Source of the DNA: Roseovarius sp.
GTDB taxonomy: Bacteria; Pseudomonadota; Alphaproteobacteria; Rhodobacterales; Rhodobacteraceae
Direction of reading: 5' to 3'
NCBI GenBank assembly: GCA_021767845.1
Contig: JAASSQ010000001.1
Span: forward strand, 1 to 36,464
DNA: 36,464 bases
Numbering within the stretch: the stretch's first letter is position 1; each line of letters starts with the position of its first letter. Shown in pieces: positions 18,469-25,999 of the stretch. The position numbers and the translations under genes were made by a program. A model generated the notes under the pieces. The model saw only the letters and a list, made by a program, of their open reading frames with translations, searched no databases and was not told where the DNA came from.

Positions 18469-19080
18469 TCAGTGCGCGAAGATGTCGATCTCCGGCCAGC
18501 CGGCGAGATCCAGTTTCGCGCGGGTCGGCAGGAAGTCGAAGCAGGACTGCGCAAGCGAGACGCGGCCTTCGCGGGCCAGCATCCGGTCCAGCGCATCGCG
18601 CAACTGGTGCAGGTGAAGCACGTCCGAGGCCGCGTAGTCGAGCTGCGCCTCGCTCAATTCGGGCGCGCCCCAATCCGAGGATTGCTGCTGCTTCGAGATA
18701 TCGATTCCCAGGAGCTCCTGCAGCAGGTTCTTGAGCCCGTGCCGGTCGGTATAGGTGCGCACAAGCTTGCTTGCGATCTTGGTGCAGTAGACCGGTGCGG
18801 CCAGCGCCCCGAAGGTGTTGTACATCGCGGCGATGTCGAAGCGGCCGAAATGGAACAGCTTCAGCACATCGGGATTTTCCAGCATCGCGCACAGATTCGG
18901 GGCCGTGGTCTGGCCCTTTTCGATCTGCACGAGGTGGGCATTGCCGTCGCCGCCCGACATCTGGACCACGCAAAGCCGGTCGCGATGCGGGTTGAGGCCC
19001 ATTGTCTCGCAGTCGATCGCGACGACCGGCCCGAGATCCAGATCGTCGGGAAGATCGCCGTGGTAGAGATAGTTCGCCAT
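18469..19080 (-). CDS. rnd: Ribonuclease D-like 3'-5' exonuclease (short form)
   Basis: A 203-residue DEDDy-type 3'-5' exonuclease. The catalytic acidic residues are D23 and E25 in IDCETMG, D82 in HFGRFDIAAM and D153 in YAASDV, with the Tyr at Y149. The protein is about half the length of E. coli RNase D and lacks the HRDC domains, which is the normal short form in Rhodobacterales. Probable role is RNA 3'-end trimming. GAGGAAAGG lies upstream of the ATG. It is first in the lpt-hpf-ptsN operon, four bases before lptC. Confidence 0.92.
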   Translation of the reverse strand: MANYLYHGDLPDDLDLGPVVAIDCETMGLNPHRDRLCVVQMSGGDGNAHLVQIEKGQTTAPNLCAMLENPDVLKLFHFGRFDIAAMYNTFGALAAPVYCTKIASKLVRTYTDRHGLKNLLQELLGIDISKQQQSSDWGAPELSEAQLDYAASDVLHLHQLRDALDRMLAREGRVSLAQSCFDFLPTRAKLDLAGWPEIDIFAH

Positions 19081-19133
19081 GCAGGGCCGCCTTTCCTCGC
19101 TGCTGACCCGAGATAATCAACGCCTCACCCGAT

Positions 19134-19173
19134 GGCAACTGCCACCGTGGCGATGGCGGTTGTCCAAGAGATG
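19134..19173. other. Imperfect inverted repeat upstream of rnd
   Basis: GGCAACTGCCA (from 19135) is a near-inverted copy of TGGCGGTTGTC (ending about 19173). It sits in the 113-base gap between the sulfotransferase end and the rnd start, both minus strand. It could be a weak terminator for the upstream pair. There is no T-run. Confidence 0.3.
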
Positions 19174-19193
19174 CGATTTCGGACGCGGCGGCG

Positions 19194-19931
19194 TCAGGCG
19201 GGTGGGCCGTGTTCGCTTCTTGACACGTTGGCCCTGGGAAACTCCGCATCGGGCGCCGGCACGTCATAGAACGCGGCCAGCGCCTTGTAGTCGGACAGGT
19301 CGGACCATCGCAGAACCAGGGTCGAGGCGGGCTCCTCCCTGCGTATCCGTTTGAATTGCTGCCACTTTCTTTTGCGGTGGTTGTGCTTTCGCTTGCGGCG
19401 CAGGTCGGGGTCGGTTTCCCACTCGGTATGCGCCGGGTAGGTTTCGGGGTGCGTTTCCTCCCAGTGGCGGACGCTTGCCAGCCAGTCGTCGAAATCCCGG
19501 TCCACCCAGATGAATTTGGCGTGGGGCGCCAGCACCTTGCACAGGAAGGGATGCAGATGGCCGTGCCCCATGGGCGCATCGTGGAACACGTCGAACGGGG
19601 CGATCTTCTTGACGAAGTCCTTCATGTCCTTGCGCAGGGCCGTGCCGTGTTCCGCGGCGAAGCTGTCGAGATTGCGGGCGTTGGCGGCACGCTTGTTCCA
19701 CGTGTTCAGCAATGGCCGGATGTCGCGCAGAAGTTGGCCGCGATGCGGCATCGCGCGATGGCCCACGCCAAGTTCCAGAAGCGCCTTGCTGACCGAGGTG
19801 GTGCCGGTCTTGTAGGGGGACGCGATGATGTGCACGGGCCTGACAAGGGCGCCATCCGACACCAGGCCATCGAGCGGGTCGGTGTCCCGGCTGTCGGTGC
19901 CGTGATTTTCGCTGTCTCGGTTTTCCGTCAT
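19194..19931 (-). CDS. Sulfotransferase family protein
   Basis: A 245-residue PAPS-dependent sulfotransferase. IIASPYKTGTTSVSKAL, with the 5'-phosphosulfate loop at about 39-46, is typical of the Sulfotransfer_4-like proteins common in roseobacters. FIWVDRDFDDWLASV is the likely 3'-phosphate region. A very basic stretch (RRKRKHNHRKRKW) before the C-terminus may hold an anionic acceptor. The start codon overlaps the stop of the upstream glycosyltransferase (ATGA), so the two proteins are translationally coupled and probably act on the same glycan. The first 25 residues are Asp/Glu/Ser-rich and probably disordered. Confidence 0.85.
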   Translation of the reverse strand: MTENRDSENHGTDSRDTDPLDGLVSDGALVRPVHIIASPYKTGTTSVSKALLELGVGHRAMPHRGQLLRDIRPLLNTWNKRAANARNLDSFAAEHGTALRKDMKDFVKKIAPFDVFHDAPMGHGHLHPFLCKVLAPHAKFIWVDRDFDDWLASVRHWEETHPETYPAHTEWETDPDLRRKRKHNHRKRKWQQFKRIRREEPASTLVLRWSDLSDYKALAAFYDVPAPDAEFPRANVSRSEHGPPA

Positions 19932-21757
19932 GCCATGCCTCCTGCCGCGCGCAGCCGTCCGTAGATCCACAGAAGTGGCCGTTTCAGGATCGGCACCCTT
20001 TCGGCGAGGGCCCGGCCGGCCCTGACGACCGGCGACGTGTTGCGCGCCGGGGTTTGCGCCCTCGGACCTCGAAGAACCTCGCCGTAGAAGGGGGTGCGTA
20101 TCAAGGCCTGCCAGTAATATTGCGCCATCGGCACGGCCGCATGTCGCCACGGCTTGTAATCACGGTCCGCGTAATGAATGAGCCAGGGGTCGGTGCGGGC
20201 GGCCATCGCCTGCGCATGACCGTCGGCGGGCACCCGCCCATAGGCCGCCGGATCCGAGTTGAAGACGTTCCACCTGGGATCGAGCGAGAACAGGCTGTCC
20301 TTGAAATGGCGATTGAGAATGTCCTGATCGCGGAACAGGTAGCCGCCCTCGCGCGCCTCGGCCACGAGCGCCTTGCCCTCGGCGCCGACATCCTCCATCG
20401 CGGCGAAATTGAACAGCAGGACACCGGCGTTGAAATATCGCGCGATGTTCGTCTCCGACAGTCCGAGAACATCGAAATGGTACGCGCGAAGATCCGGCAC
20501 GTCGGGGTCGATCGTCTTGACCGGGCCGCTGAGCGTGCGGGTCATGATCCAGTCCGTCACGGCCGCGATCCGTGCGTTGCCGATGTCGGTGTCGTAGAGT
20601 TTGCAGATGTCCTCACGCAGGATGACATCGACATCGAGATACAAAAGACGGTCCAGCCCCGGCAGAAGATCGAACAGAAGAAAGCGATTGTAGGTCGCGT
20701 TCGATGGCGCCCGGCTGGCGGAGCGATAGCTGTCCTTGAATGCCCCGTGTGTGTTGATCGGGTGCAGCGTGGCATGCGGATGGTCGGAAATCACGGTTTC
20801 GAGCAGCCCGAGGTCACGGGCGGGGATGCCATCGTGAAGGTAAAACAGATCGAGCGGCCTGTCGGACGAGGCATGATCGACAAGGCTGCGCAGCATGGCC
20901 GCCGCGTGGGGCAGGTAGGCGCGATCGGACGAGAACGCGATGTTCACGCTGCCAGGATCGCCCTTCTGCTCGGGCAGCAGGAAGGGCGTGACCAGGGTGT
21001 CGGCGAGATTCAGGATCGACACCTCGCGAAGGCGCAGCGTCGGGTTGGATTCCTGTTCGTGATGGACAAAGACGGTAAAGAGCCGTTCGGCCAGAAAACC
21101 GAGATAGCGCATCTGGGTCGTGCTGTAATGCGTCCGTGAAACGGGGGCGGCCTCGACCTTGAAGAGGATGTCGAACAGCCATGCGCAATATCGGTCGAAA
21201 ACCGGGCGTGACATCAGAGCCATGTTGCCCAGGCGGATGTAGCGGTCGCGGGCGACGGCCTCGAACGAATCGGCATAGTCGGGATGATCCCGGGCGATGA
21301 TGTCGCGGGCCAGGTCGAAATCCTGTGCCCAATGGCGTTTAGCGTAGTTTTCCTCGACCGTCAGGCCCATTTCGTGCAGCCGGGGCAGCACGATGTCCCA
21401 GTTTGCGGCCTGCTGCGCGATCCAGCTTTCCGCTTCGGCGGTCCATTGCCGTGTATCGAGGTGGTCGGGCGTGCGTTCGACCGCTCCGCCCGGCAACCTG
21501 TCGGTCAGGTCAAGCAGCCGGCGGTAATGCATCAGGCCGATCATGTCGCTTTCGGTGTCGTTCTGCCAGGCCCAGTAAAGGGCGGTCAGTTCGCAGAATG
21601 ACGGGTTGCGAGAAGATATGTTCCTGCCGCTGTCATCGCCCTGCATGTCCGGGAGGGCCGCGGGCGCGATTTCGCGCCCAACGTGTATCGGCGTGATCGT
21701 CCGGCTGCGGAAAAGCGGCGCCTGACGGTGATAGGCGGTGAGGATACTTGCTTTCAT
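19928..21757 (-). CDS. Bifunctional glycosyltransferase: DUF4422 domain fused to GT8
   Basis: A 609-residue two-domain protein. Residues 1-260 match the DUF4422 glycosyltransferase type: ILTAYHR, ISSRNPSFCELTALYWAWQN, IGLMHYRRLL and YIRLGNMALMSRPVFDRY. Residues about 270-560 form a GT8 domain: VNIAFSSDRAYLPHAAAML, RFLLFDLLPGLDRLLYLDVDVI with the DxD near 375, YFNAGVLLFN, DQDILNRHF and WLIHYADRDYKPW. GT8 enzymes often transfer glucose or galactose with retention. The combination suggests two sequential linkages. It overlaps the following sulfotransferase gene by ATGA and is divergent from the GT2 gene, with an AT-rich 105-base gap between. Confidence 0.87.
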   Translation of the reverse strand: MKASILTAYHRQAPLFRSRTITPIHVGREIAPAALPDMQGDDSGRNISSRNPSFCELTALYWAWQNDTESDMIGLMHYRRLLDLTDRLPGGAVERTPDHLDTRQWTAEAESWIAQQAANWDIVLPRLHEMGLTVEENYAKRHWAQDFDLARDIIARDHPDYADSFEAVARDRYIRLGNMALMSRPVFDRYCAWLFDILFKVEAAPVSRTHYSTTQMRYLGFLAERLFTVFVHHEQESNPTLRLREVSILNLADTLVTPFLLPEQKGDPGSVNIAFSSDRAYLPHAAAMLRSLVDHASSDRPLDLFYLHDGIPARDLGLLETVISDHPHATLHPINTHGAFKDSYRSASRAPSNATYNRFLLFDLLPGLDRLLYLDVDVILREDICKLYDTDIGNARIAAVTDWIMTRTLSGPVKTIDPDVPDLRAYHFDVLGLSETNIARYFNAGVLLFNFAAMEDVGAEGKALVAEAREGGYLFRDQDILNRHFKDSLFSLDPRWNVFNSDPAAYGRVPADGHAQAMAARTDPWLIHYADRDYKPWRHAAVPMAQYYWQALIRTPFYGEVLRGPRAQTPARNTSPVVRAGRALAERVPILKRPLLWIYGRLRAAGGMA

Positions 21758-21862
21758 CCTGCCATTGAAACCTGTTTAAACATTTAGCAATCTTGCGTCT
21801 GTTATTCGTGGCGCGTTTCGGCGCGGAGTAATCCATCTTGTCGGGGGCGTCCACCGTTCACC

Positions 21863-22912
21863 ATGACGTATCACAGTGCGAAGCGATCAAGTCACAACCC
21901 AAGCGTGCAGTCAACACGGCCTGTCACGGACGATCCGGCGGGCAAACGAAACCTGGTTGCCGTTGTCGTCACCCATAACCGGATCGAGAAACTGAAGGTT
22001 ACGCTACGGCGTTTGCTGTCGGAGCCTGCTGCCGACCTGGCGTCGGTTCTGGTCTTCGACAACGCGAGCAGCGATGGCACGGGCATTTGGCTGGCGCGGC
22101 AGGCCGATCCCAGGCTTCATGTCGTGACTTCGGCCCGGAATCTCGGGGGCGCGGGCGGCTTCGAGAAGGCGCTTGCCGAAGCGGTCGCGCGGTTCGATCC
22201 CGATTGGCTGGTTCTCATGGATGACGATGCGCGCCCGGCACCCGGCACGCTTGGGGCATTCTGCCGCGATCGGAACCGGGACAGGGCCGAGGCCTGGGCC
22301 GCTGCGGTCACCTATCCCGACGGCCGGGTGTGCGACATGAACCGCCCGTGGATCAACCCGTTCCGATCCGCGCGCGATTTCTGGCGCGGTCTGCTCCACG
22401 GGCGCGACGGGTTTCACCTGACCGAGGACGACTATGCCGCGCCGGATCAGCGTGCAATCGACGGCTGTTCCTTTGTCGGGCTTTTCCTGTCGCGGGATGC
22501 GATCGCGCGCGTCGGCTATCCTGACGGGCGCTTGTTTCTTTACGGGGATGATGTGCTTTATACGCTGGCGCTGTCCCAGGCGGGTGGCGCGATCCGGTTC
22601 GATCCCGGCCTGGTGTTCGAGCATGACTGCGCGACCCTGTCCGACGGTGCCAGCCCGGTGATGTCGCCGCTGTGGAAGGTGTATTTCTTCCACCGTAACC
22701 AGGTATTCATCTACGCGCGCGCAGCCGGGCCCGTTCTGTTCTGGCCCGTCTTCGTCGTCAAGGCGGCTTCGTGGTGGGTTCGGGCCAGGCATTACGGCCC
22801 CAGCAAGGCGGCTTACAGGCGGCTGGTGCGGCTTGCCTTGCTGGACGGGCTGTTGCGGCGCACGGATCGGCCTGCGGAAAGCGTCATGGTTGCGGCCCGA
22901 GCGGCGGAGTGA
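21863..22912 (+). CDS. GT2 glycosyltransferase, GlfT/galactofuranosyltransferase-like
   Basis: A 349-residue GT-A enzyme. LVAVVVTHNR near 31-40 and VFDNASSDGT bind the nucleotide sugar, and LMDDDARP carries the metal-binding Asp cluster. The segment NLGGAGGF between them is characteristic of the galactofuranosyltransferase-like GT2 branch (GlfT1/GlfT2 and relatives). FLYGDDVLYTLAL is the likely acceptor or catalytic-base region. UDP-galactopyranose mutase is encoded at 34447 in the same locus, which supports a UDP-Galf donor, but rhamnosyltransferases share part of this pattern. It is convergent with kpsM. Confidence 0.82.
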   Translation: MTYHSAKRSSHNPSVQSTRPVTDDPAGKRNLVAVVVTHNRIEKLKVTLRRLLSEPAADLASVLVFDNASSDGTGIWLARQADPRLHVVTSARNLGGAGGFEKALAEAVARFDPDWLVLMDDDARPAPGTLGAFCRDRNRDRAEAWAAAVTYPDGRVCDMNRPWINPFRSARDFWRGLLHGRDGFHLTEDDYAAPDQRAIDGCSFVGLFLSRDAIARVGYPDGRLFLYGDDVLYTLALSQAGGAIRFDPGLVFEHDCATLSDGASPVMSPLWKVYFFHRNQVFIYARAAGPVLFWPVFVVKAASWWVRARHYGPSKAAYRRLVRLALLDGLLRRTDRPAESVMVAARAAE

Positions 22913-22946
22913 CGCGCCGCTCCTGCCGCGTGCTGTCGGATGGGCA

Positions 22947-23765
22947 TCAGTTGGCGTTGAGAATCCAGAGATTGTAGCGGCGCAGCACCAGAAGCCCGAG
23001 GGCGATCAGGGTCAGCCCGACGATGACAGGGAACATCAAGGACGTATGCTGGGGGTCGTAGGTCGGATAATAGCCGATCCGTGAGACCGTCGTGATGTGC
23101 AGGAGCGGATTGTACCAAAGAACGTCCTGCGCGAGGGGCGGCAGATCCTCCATGATCCAGATGACCCCCGAGGCCAGAAACAGCGGGCGCGTGACAATGC
23201 GCCAGATATTGGACCAGATGGGGAAAAACCCGTTCAGGGCACAGTTCACCAACCCGGTGCCCAGGCCCAGGAGCGCGGCCATCACGAAGCTGAGCAGGAT
23301 TGCCCCGAAATCGAGGATCGTTCGGCTTTCCACAATCATCAGGATGCCGACCATCAGGATGTAGGCGACCAACGTGTTGGTCAGGATGTTCAGGATTGCC
23401 CGGGCCGCGACGGCGTCGATCCACGTGACCGCTGGATATTTCAGGAGGGCCTTGGAGTAGGTCAGCGCCAGCATGGTCGTGTTCGATGTCTGGATATACA
23501 GATTGAACGGCAGGTAGCCGGTTGCGTAGAACAGCAGGAAGCTGTTGCCGAGGGACGGCGACCGCAAAAGCAGCGAAAACCCGACGGAGAGCAGGACAAT
23601 CATGCCCATCGGTTCGAGGATCGCCCACACGTAGCCGCCCGGCGTGCGGCCATACCGGGAGCTCATTTCCCGGAGCATGAGCGCGATGATCGTGCGCAGA
23701 TGTCGCCAACGCGCGTCTTGCCCGTTGTGGGGCGCCTGCGCGGCGGGAATCGAGGATTCGGTCAC
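22947..23765 (-). CDS. kpsM: Capsular polysaccharide export permease (KpsM-like)
   Basis: An inner-membrane ABC-2 permease of 272 residues with six membrane segments. The N-terminal LRTIIALMLREMSSRYGRTPGGYVWAILEP is the standard KpsM/Wzm entry, split here as RTIIALMLREM and RYGRTPGGY. YNPLLHITTVSRIGYYPTY near the end is the usual last extracellular loop. The frame opens at a TTG at 23822, but the GTG at 23765 has GAGGAG five bases upstream and is preferred. It is divergent from kpsE-kpsT, with a good promoter in the gap. Predicted partner is the KpsT ATPase at 25208. Confidence 0.92.
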   Translation of the reverse strand: MTESSIPAAQAPHNGQDARWRHLRTIIALMLREMSSRYGRTPGGYVWAILEPMGMIVLLSVGFSLLLRSPSLGNSFLLFYATGYLPFNLYIQTSNTTMLALTYSKALLKYPAVTWIDAVAARAILNILTNTLVAYILMVGILMIVESRTILDFGAILLSFVMAALLGLGTGLVNCALNGFFPIWSNIWRIVTRPLFLASGVIWIMEDLPPLAQDVLWYNPLLHITTVSRIGYYPTYDPQHTSLMFPVIVGLTLIALGLLVLRRYNLWILNAN

Positions 23766-23793
23766 GGGGTCTCCTCTGGTGTTGTCTGAGCCG

Positions 23794-23822
23794 AGTATGT
23801 AGAGTCCCGCCCACAACTTCAA
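23794..23822 (-). promoter_or_regulatory. Promoter of kpsM
   Basis: On the minus strand TTGAAG (23817-23822) and CATACT (23794-23799) are separated by 17 bases, each matching the sigma-70 consensus at four of six positions. It lies about 30 bases upstream of the preferred GTG start, and the transcript would begin between the promoter and the GAGGAG site. It therefore argues against the longer TTG start. Confidence 0.5.
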
Positions 23823-23844
23823 ATTGATCGAGAGTGTTCAGTTC

Positions 23845-25206
23845 GTGACGACACCTGGTGAGACTTCAGCCACACGCTTTCGGTATGTGGGGGAGCGCGA
23901 CGCGCAATCCGGGCAGGATAGTGCCAAGAGTTCCGATGTGAACCAATCGCAGGGCGAGGCCGCCGGGGACCAGTCGGAAGAGGCCGGGGAAAAACCGCGG
24001 AAAGCCGGCGGACGCAAGGGCAACCGGGGCAAGCGCAAGAACCAGCCGCCCCAGGTGGTCGAAGTGCCGCCCGCGGCGGGTCCGGCCAGGATGCGCCGGC
24101 GTCACTGGGGGATCCTTGTCAGTTTCCTCGTGGTGGTCATTGTCCCGGTGATCCTGTCGGCCTTCTATCTTTGGGGGCGGGCCGTTGACCAGTATGGCTC
24201 GACCGTCGGATTCACCGTCCGGCAGGAGGACGGGAACGGCGCGTCGGACATTCTGGGCGGTCTCGCGGCCCAGGTCGGAGGCACGGGGGGGACGTCGGAC
24301 ACGGACATCGTTTACGAGTTCATCCAAAGCCAGTCCCTTGTCGGCGCGATCGACGAGGAATTCGATCTCGTCTCGGAATATTCGCGTCATTACGATACCG
24401 ACCCGATCTTCGCCCTCGCCCCGGACGCAAGCCTTGAGGACCTGGTGGACTACTGGCAGAGGATCGTCCGGGTGTCCTACGACCAGAATTCGCGCCTGAT
24501 CGAATTGCGCGTTCTGGCATTCGACCCGGAAACCGCCCAGTCGATCGCAAGAGCGATCCTCGAGCGCAGCCAGGCGCTTATCAATGATCTTAACCGCCAG
24601 GCGCGGAATGACATGATCCGCTATGCCGAGCGCGATCTTGCCGAGGCGCAGGAGCGTCTGCGCAAGGCACGGGCCGAATTGATCCGCTTCCGCACGACGA
24701 CGCAGCTCGTGGACCCGGAATCCGATCTGCAGGGCCGCATGGGCGTGGTCAACATGCTGCAATCCCAGTTGGCCGAGGCGCTGATCGACCTGGACATGCT
24801 GCATCAGTCCACGAACCAGAACGACCCGCGCGTGACCCAGGCCCGCCGGCGGATCGAGGTCATTCGCGACCGGATCGCGCAGGAACGCCGCAACGTGGCC
24901 CTCGGCGAAACCGGCGCCGAAGGGGAACAGGGCGACTACCCGACGATCCTGGCGGAATACGAGGCGCTTCTGGTGGACCGCGAGTTTGCGGAAGAAAGCT
25001 ATACCGCGGCGCTGGCGGCGCTTGATTCGGCGCGGGCAGAGGCGGCCCGGCAAAGCCGTTACCTGGTGCCCTATATCGACCCGACCTTGCCGCAGACATC
25101 CGAGTTTCCGCAGCGCTGGACGCTGTTGGGCCTTGTCGCGCTTTTCCTGACACTCAGCTGGGCGATCCTGGCGCTGGTCTACTATTCGATCCGAGACAGC
25201 CGGTGA
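23845..25206 (+). CDS. kpsE: Capsule export inner-membrane protein (KpsE-like polysaccharide co-polymerase)
   Basis: A 453-residue PCP-3/KpsE-type protein that bridges the inner membrane to the outer-membrane channel. The first 80 residues are polar, Lys/Glu/Gln-rich and likely disordered, unusually long for KpsE. The first membrane helix is ILVSFLVVVIVPVILSAFYLW. The periplasmic part has a long coiled coil (IRYAERDLAEAQERLRKAR and following), and the second helix is LLGLVALFLTLSWAILALVYY near the end. GTG at 23845 is a plausible start; TTG at 23824 adds seven residues and neither has a strong ribosome-binding site. One base separates it from kpsT. Confidence 0.87.
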   Translation: MTTPGETSATRFRYVGERDAQSGQDSAKSSDVNQSQGEAAGDQSEEAGEKPRKAGGRKGNRGKRKNQPPQVVEVPPAAGPARMRRRHWGILVSFLVVVIVPVILSAFYLWGRAVDQYGSTVGFTVRQEDGNGASDILGGLAAQVGGTGGTSDTDIVYEFIQSQSLVGAIDEEFDLVSEYSRHYDTDPIFALAPDASLEDLVDYWQRIVRVSYDQNSRLIELRVLAFDPETAQSIARAILERSQALINDLNRQARNDMIRYAERDLAEAQERLRKARAELIRFRTTTQLVDPESDLQGRMGVVNMLQSQLAEALIDLDMLHQSTNQNDPRVTQARRRIEVIRDRIAQERRNVALGETGAEGEQGDYPTILAEYEALLVDREFAEESYTAALAALDSARAEAARQSRYLVPYIDPTLPQTSEFPQRWTLLGLVALFLTLSWAILALVYYSIRDSR

Positions 25207-25207
25207 A

Positions 25208-25861
25208 ATGATCCGCTTCGAGAACCTTTCGAAAAGCTTCTGGGTACGAGGACGGGAAAGGGTGGTGATCGACCATCTGGACATGACGTTGCCGGATGGA
25301 AAATCGATCGCGCTTCTGGGGCGCAACGGGGCCGGCAAGTCCACGCTGCTGAGCATCATCGCCGGCGCCATGCCGCCCGATACCGGCCGGGTGGTCCATG
25401 ATGGCACCATGTCCTGGCCCGTGGGGCTGGGCGGCACGTTCCATCCCCAATTGACCGGCGCGCAAAACGTGCGGTTCGTCGCAAGGGTCTATGGCGTCGA
25501 TTCCGAAAGCCTTCTGCATTTCGTACGGGAGTTTTCCGAACTGGGCGCGCAGTTCGACAACCCGGTGAAGACCTATTCGTCGGGGATGCGCGCGCGGCTC
25601 GGGTTCGGCCTGTCGATGGGGATCAAGTTCGACACCTACCTGATCGACGAGACGACATCGGTGGGCGATGCCCGGTTCAATCGCAAAAGCCGCGCGGTGT
25701 TCCTGGAGCGTGTCAAGGATGCCAGCGCGATCATGGTCAGCCACCAGGTCAGGACGCTTCGGCAGTTCTGCGACAGCGGCATCCTGCTGCATGATGGCAA
25801 GCTGACCTATTTCGAAGATCTCGAAGAGGCCATCGAACGCCACCTGGAATTGAACGGGTAG
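25208..25861 (+). CDS. kpsT: Capsule export ATPase (KpsT-like)
   Basis: A 217-residue ABC ATPase of the capsule/O-antigen exporter class. Walker A is LLGRNGAGKST near 38-48, the signature is TYSSGMRARLGFGLS near 123-137 and Walker B is TYLIDETTSVGD near 143-154. The short length and the SSGM-type signature are typical of KpsT rather than Wzt, which carries a C-terminal glycan-binding domain. It follows kpsE by one base and would pair with the divergent kpsM. It is the only capsule-type ATPase seen, so it may also serve the second permease at 5309. Confidence 0.93.
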   Translation: MIRFENLSKSFWVRGRERVVIDHLDMTLPDGKSIALLGRNGAGKSTLLSIIAGAMPPDTGRVVHDGTMSWPVGLGGTFHPQLTGAQNVRFVARVYGVDSESLLHFVREFSELGAQFDNPVKTYSSGMRARLGFGLSMGIKFDTYLIDETTSVGDARFNRKSRAVFLERVKDASAIMVSHQVRTLRQFCDSGILLHDGKLTYFEDLEEAIERHLELNG

Positions 25862-25999
25862 GCCGCTCCGGCATCGCGCCGGGACAATTAGATTGAAATC
25901 GGAGCCATTCTTCCAATTTTGGTCGCAGGTCGTCCCGTTTTGCCGTCACGGTGACCGGTTTTCCTGACCCCGGGAGTGGTATCAGGGGTCGATGTGCCG

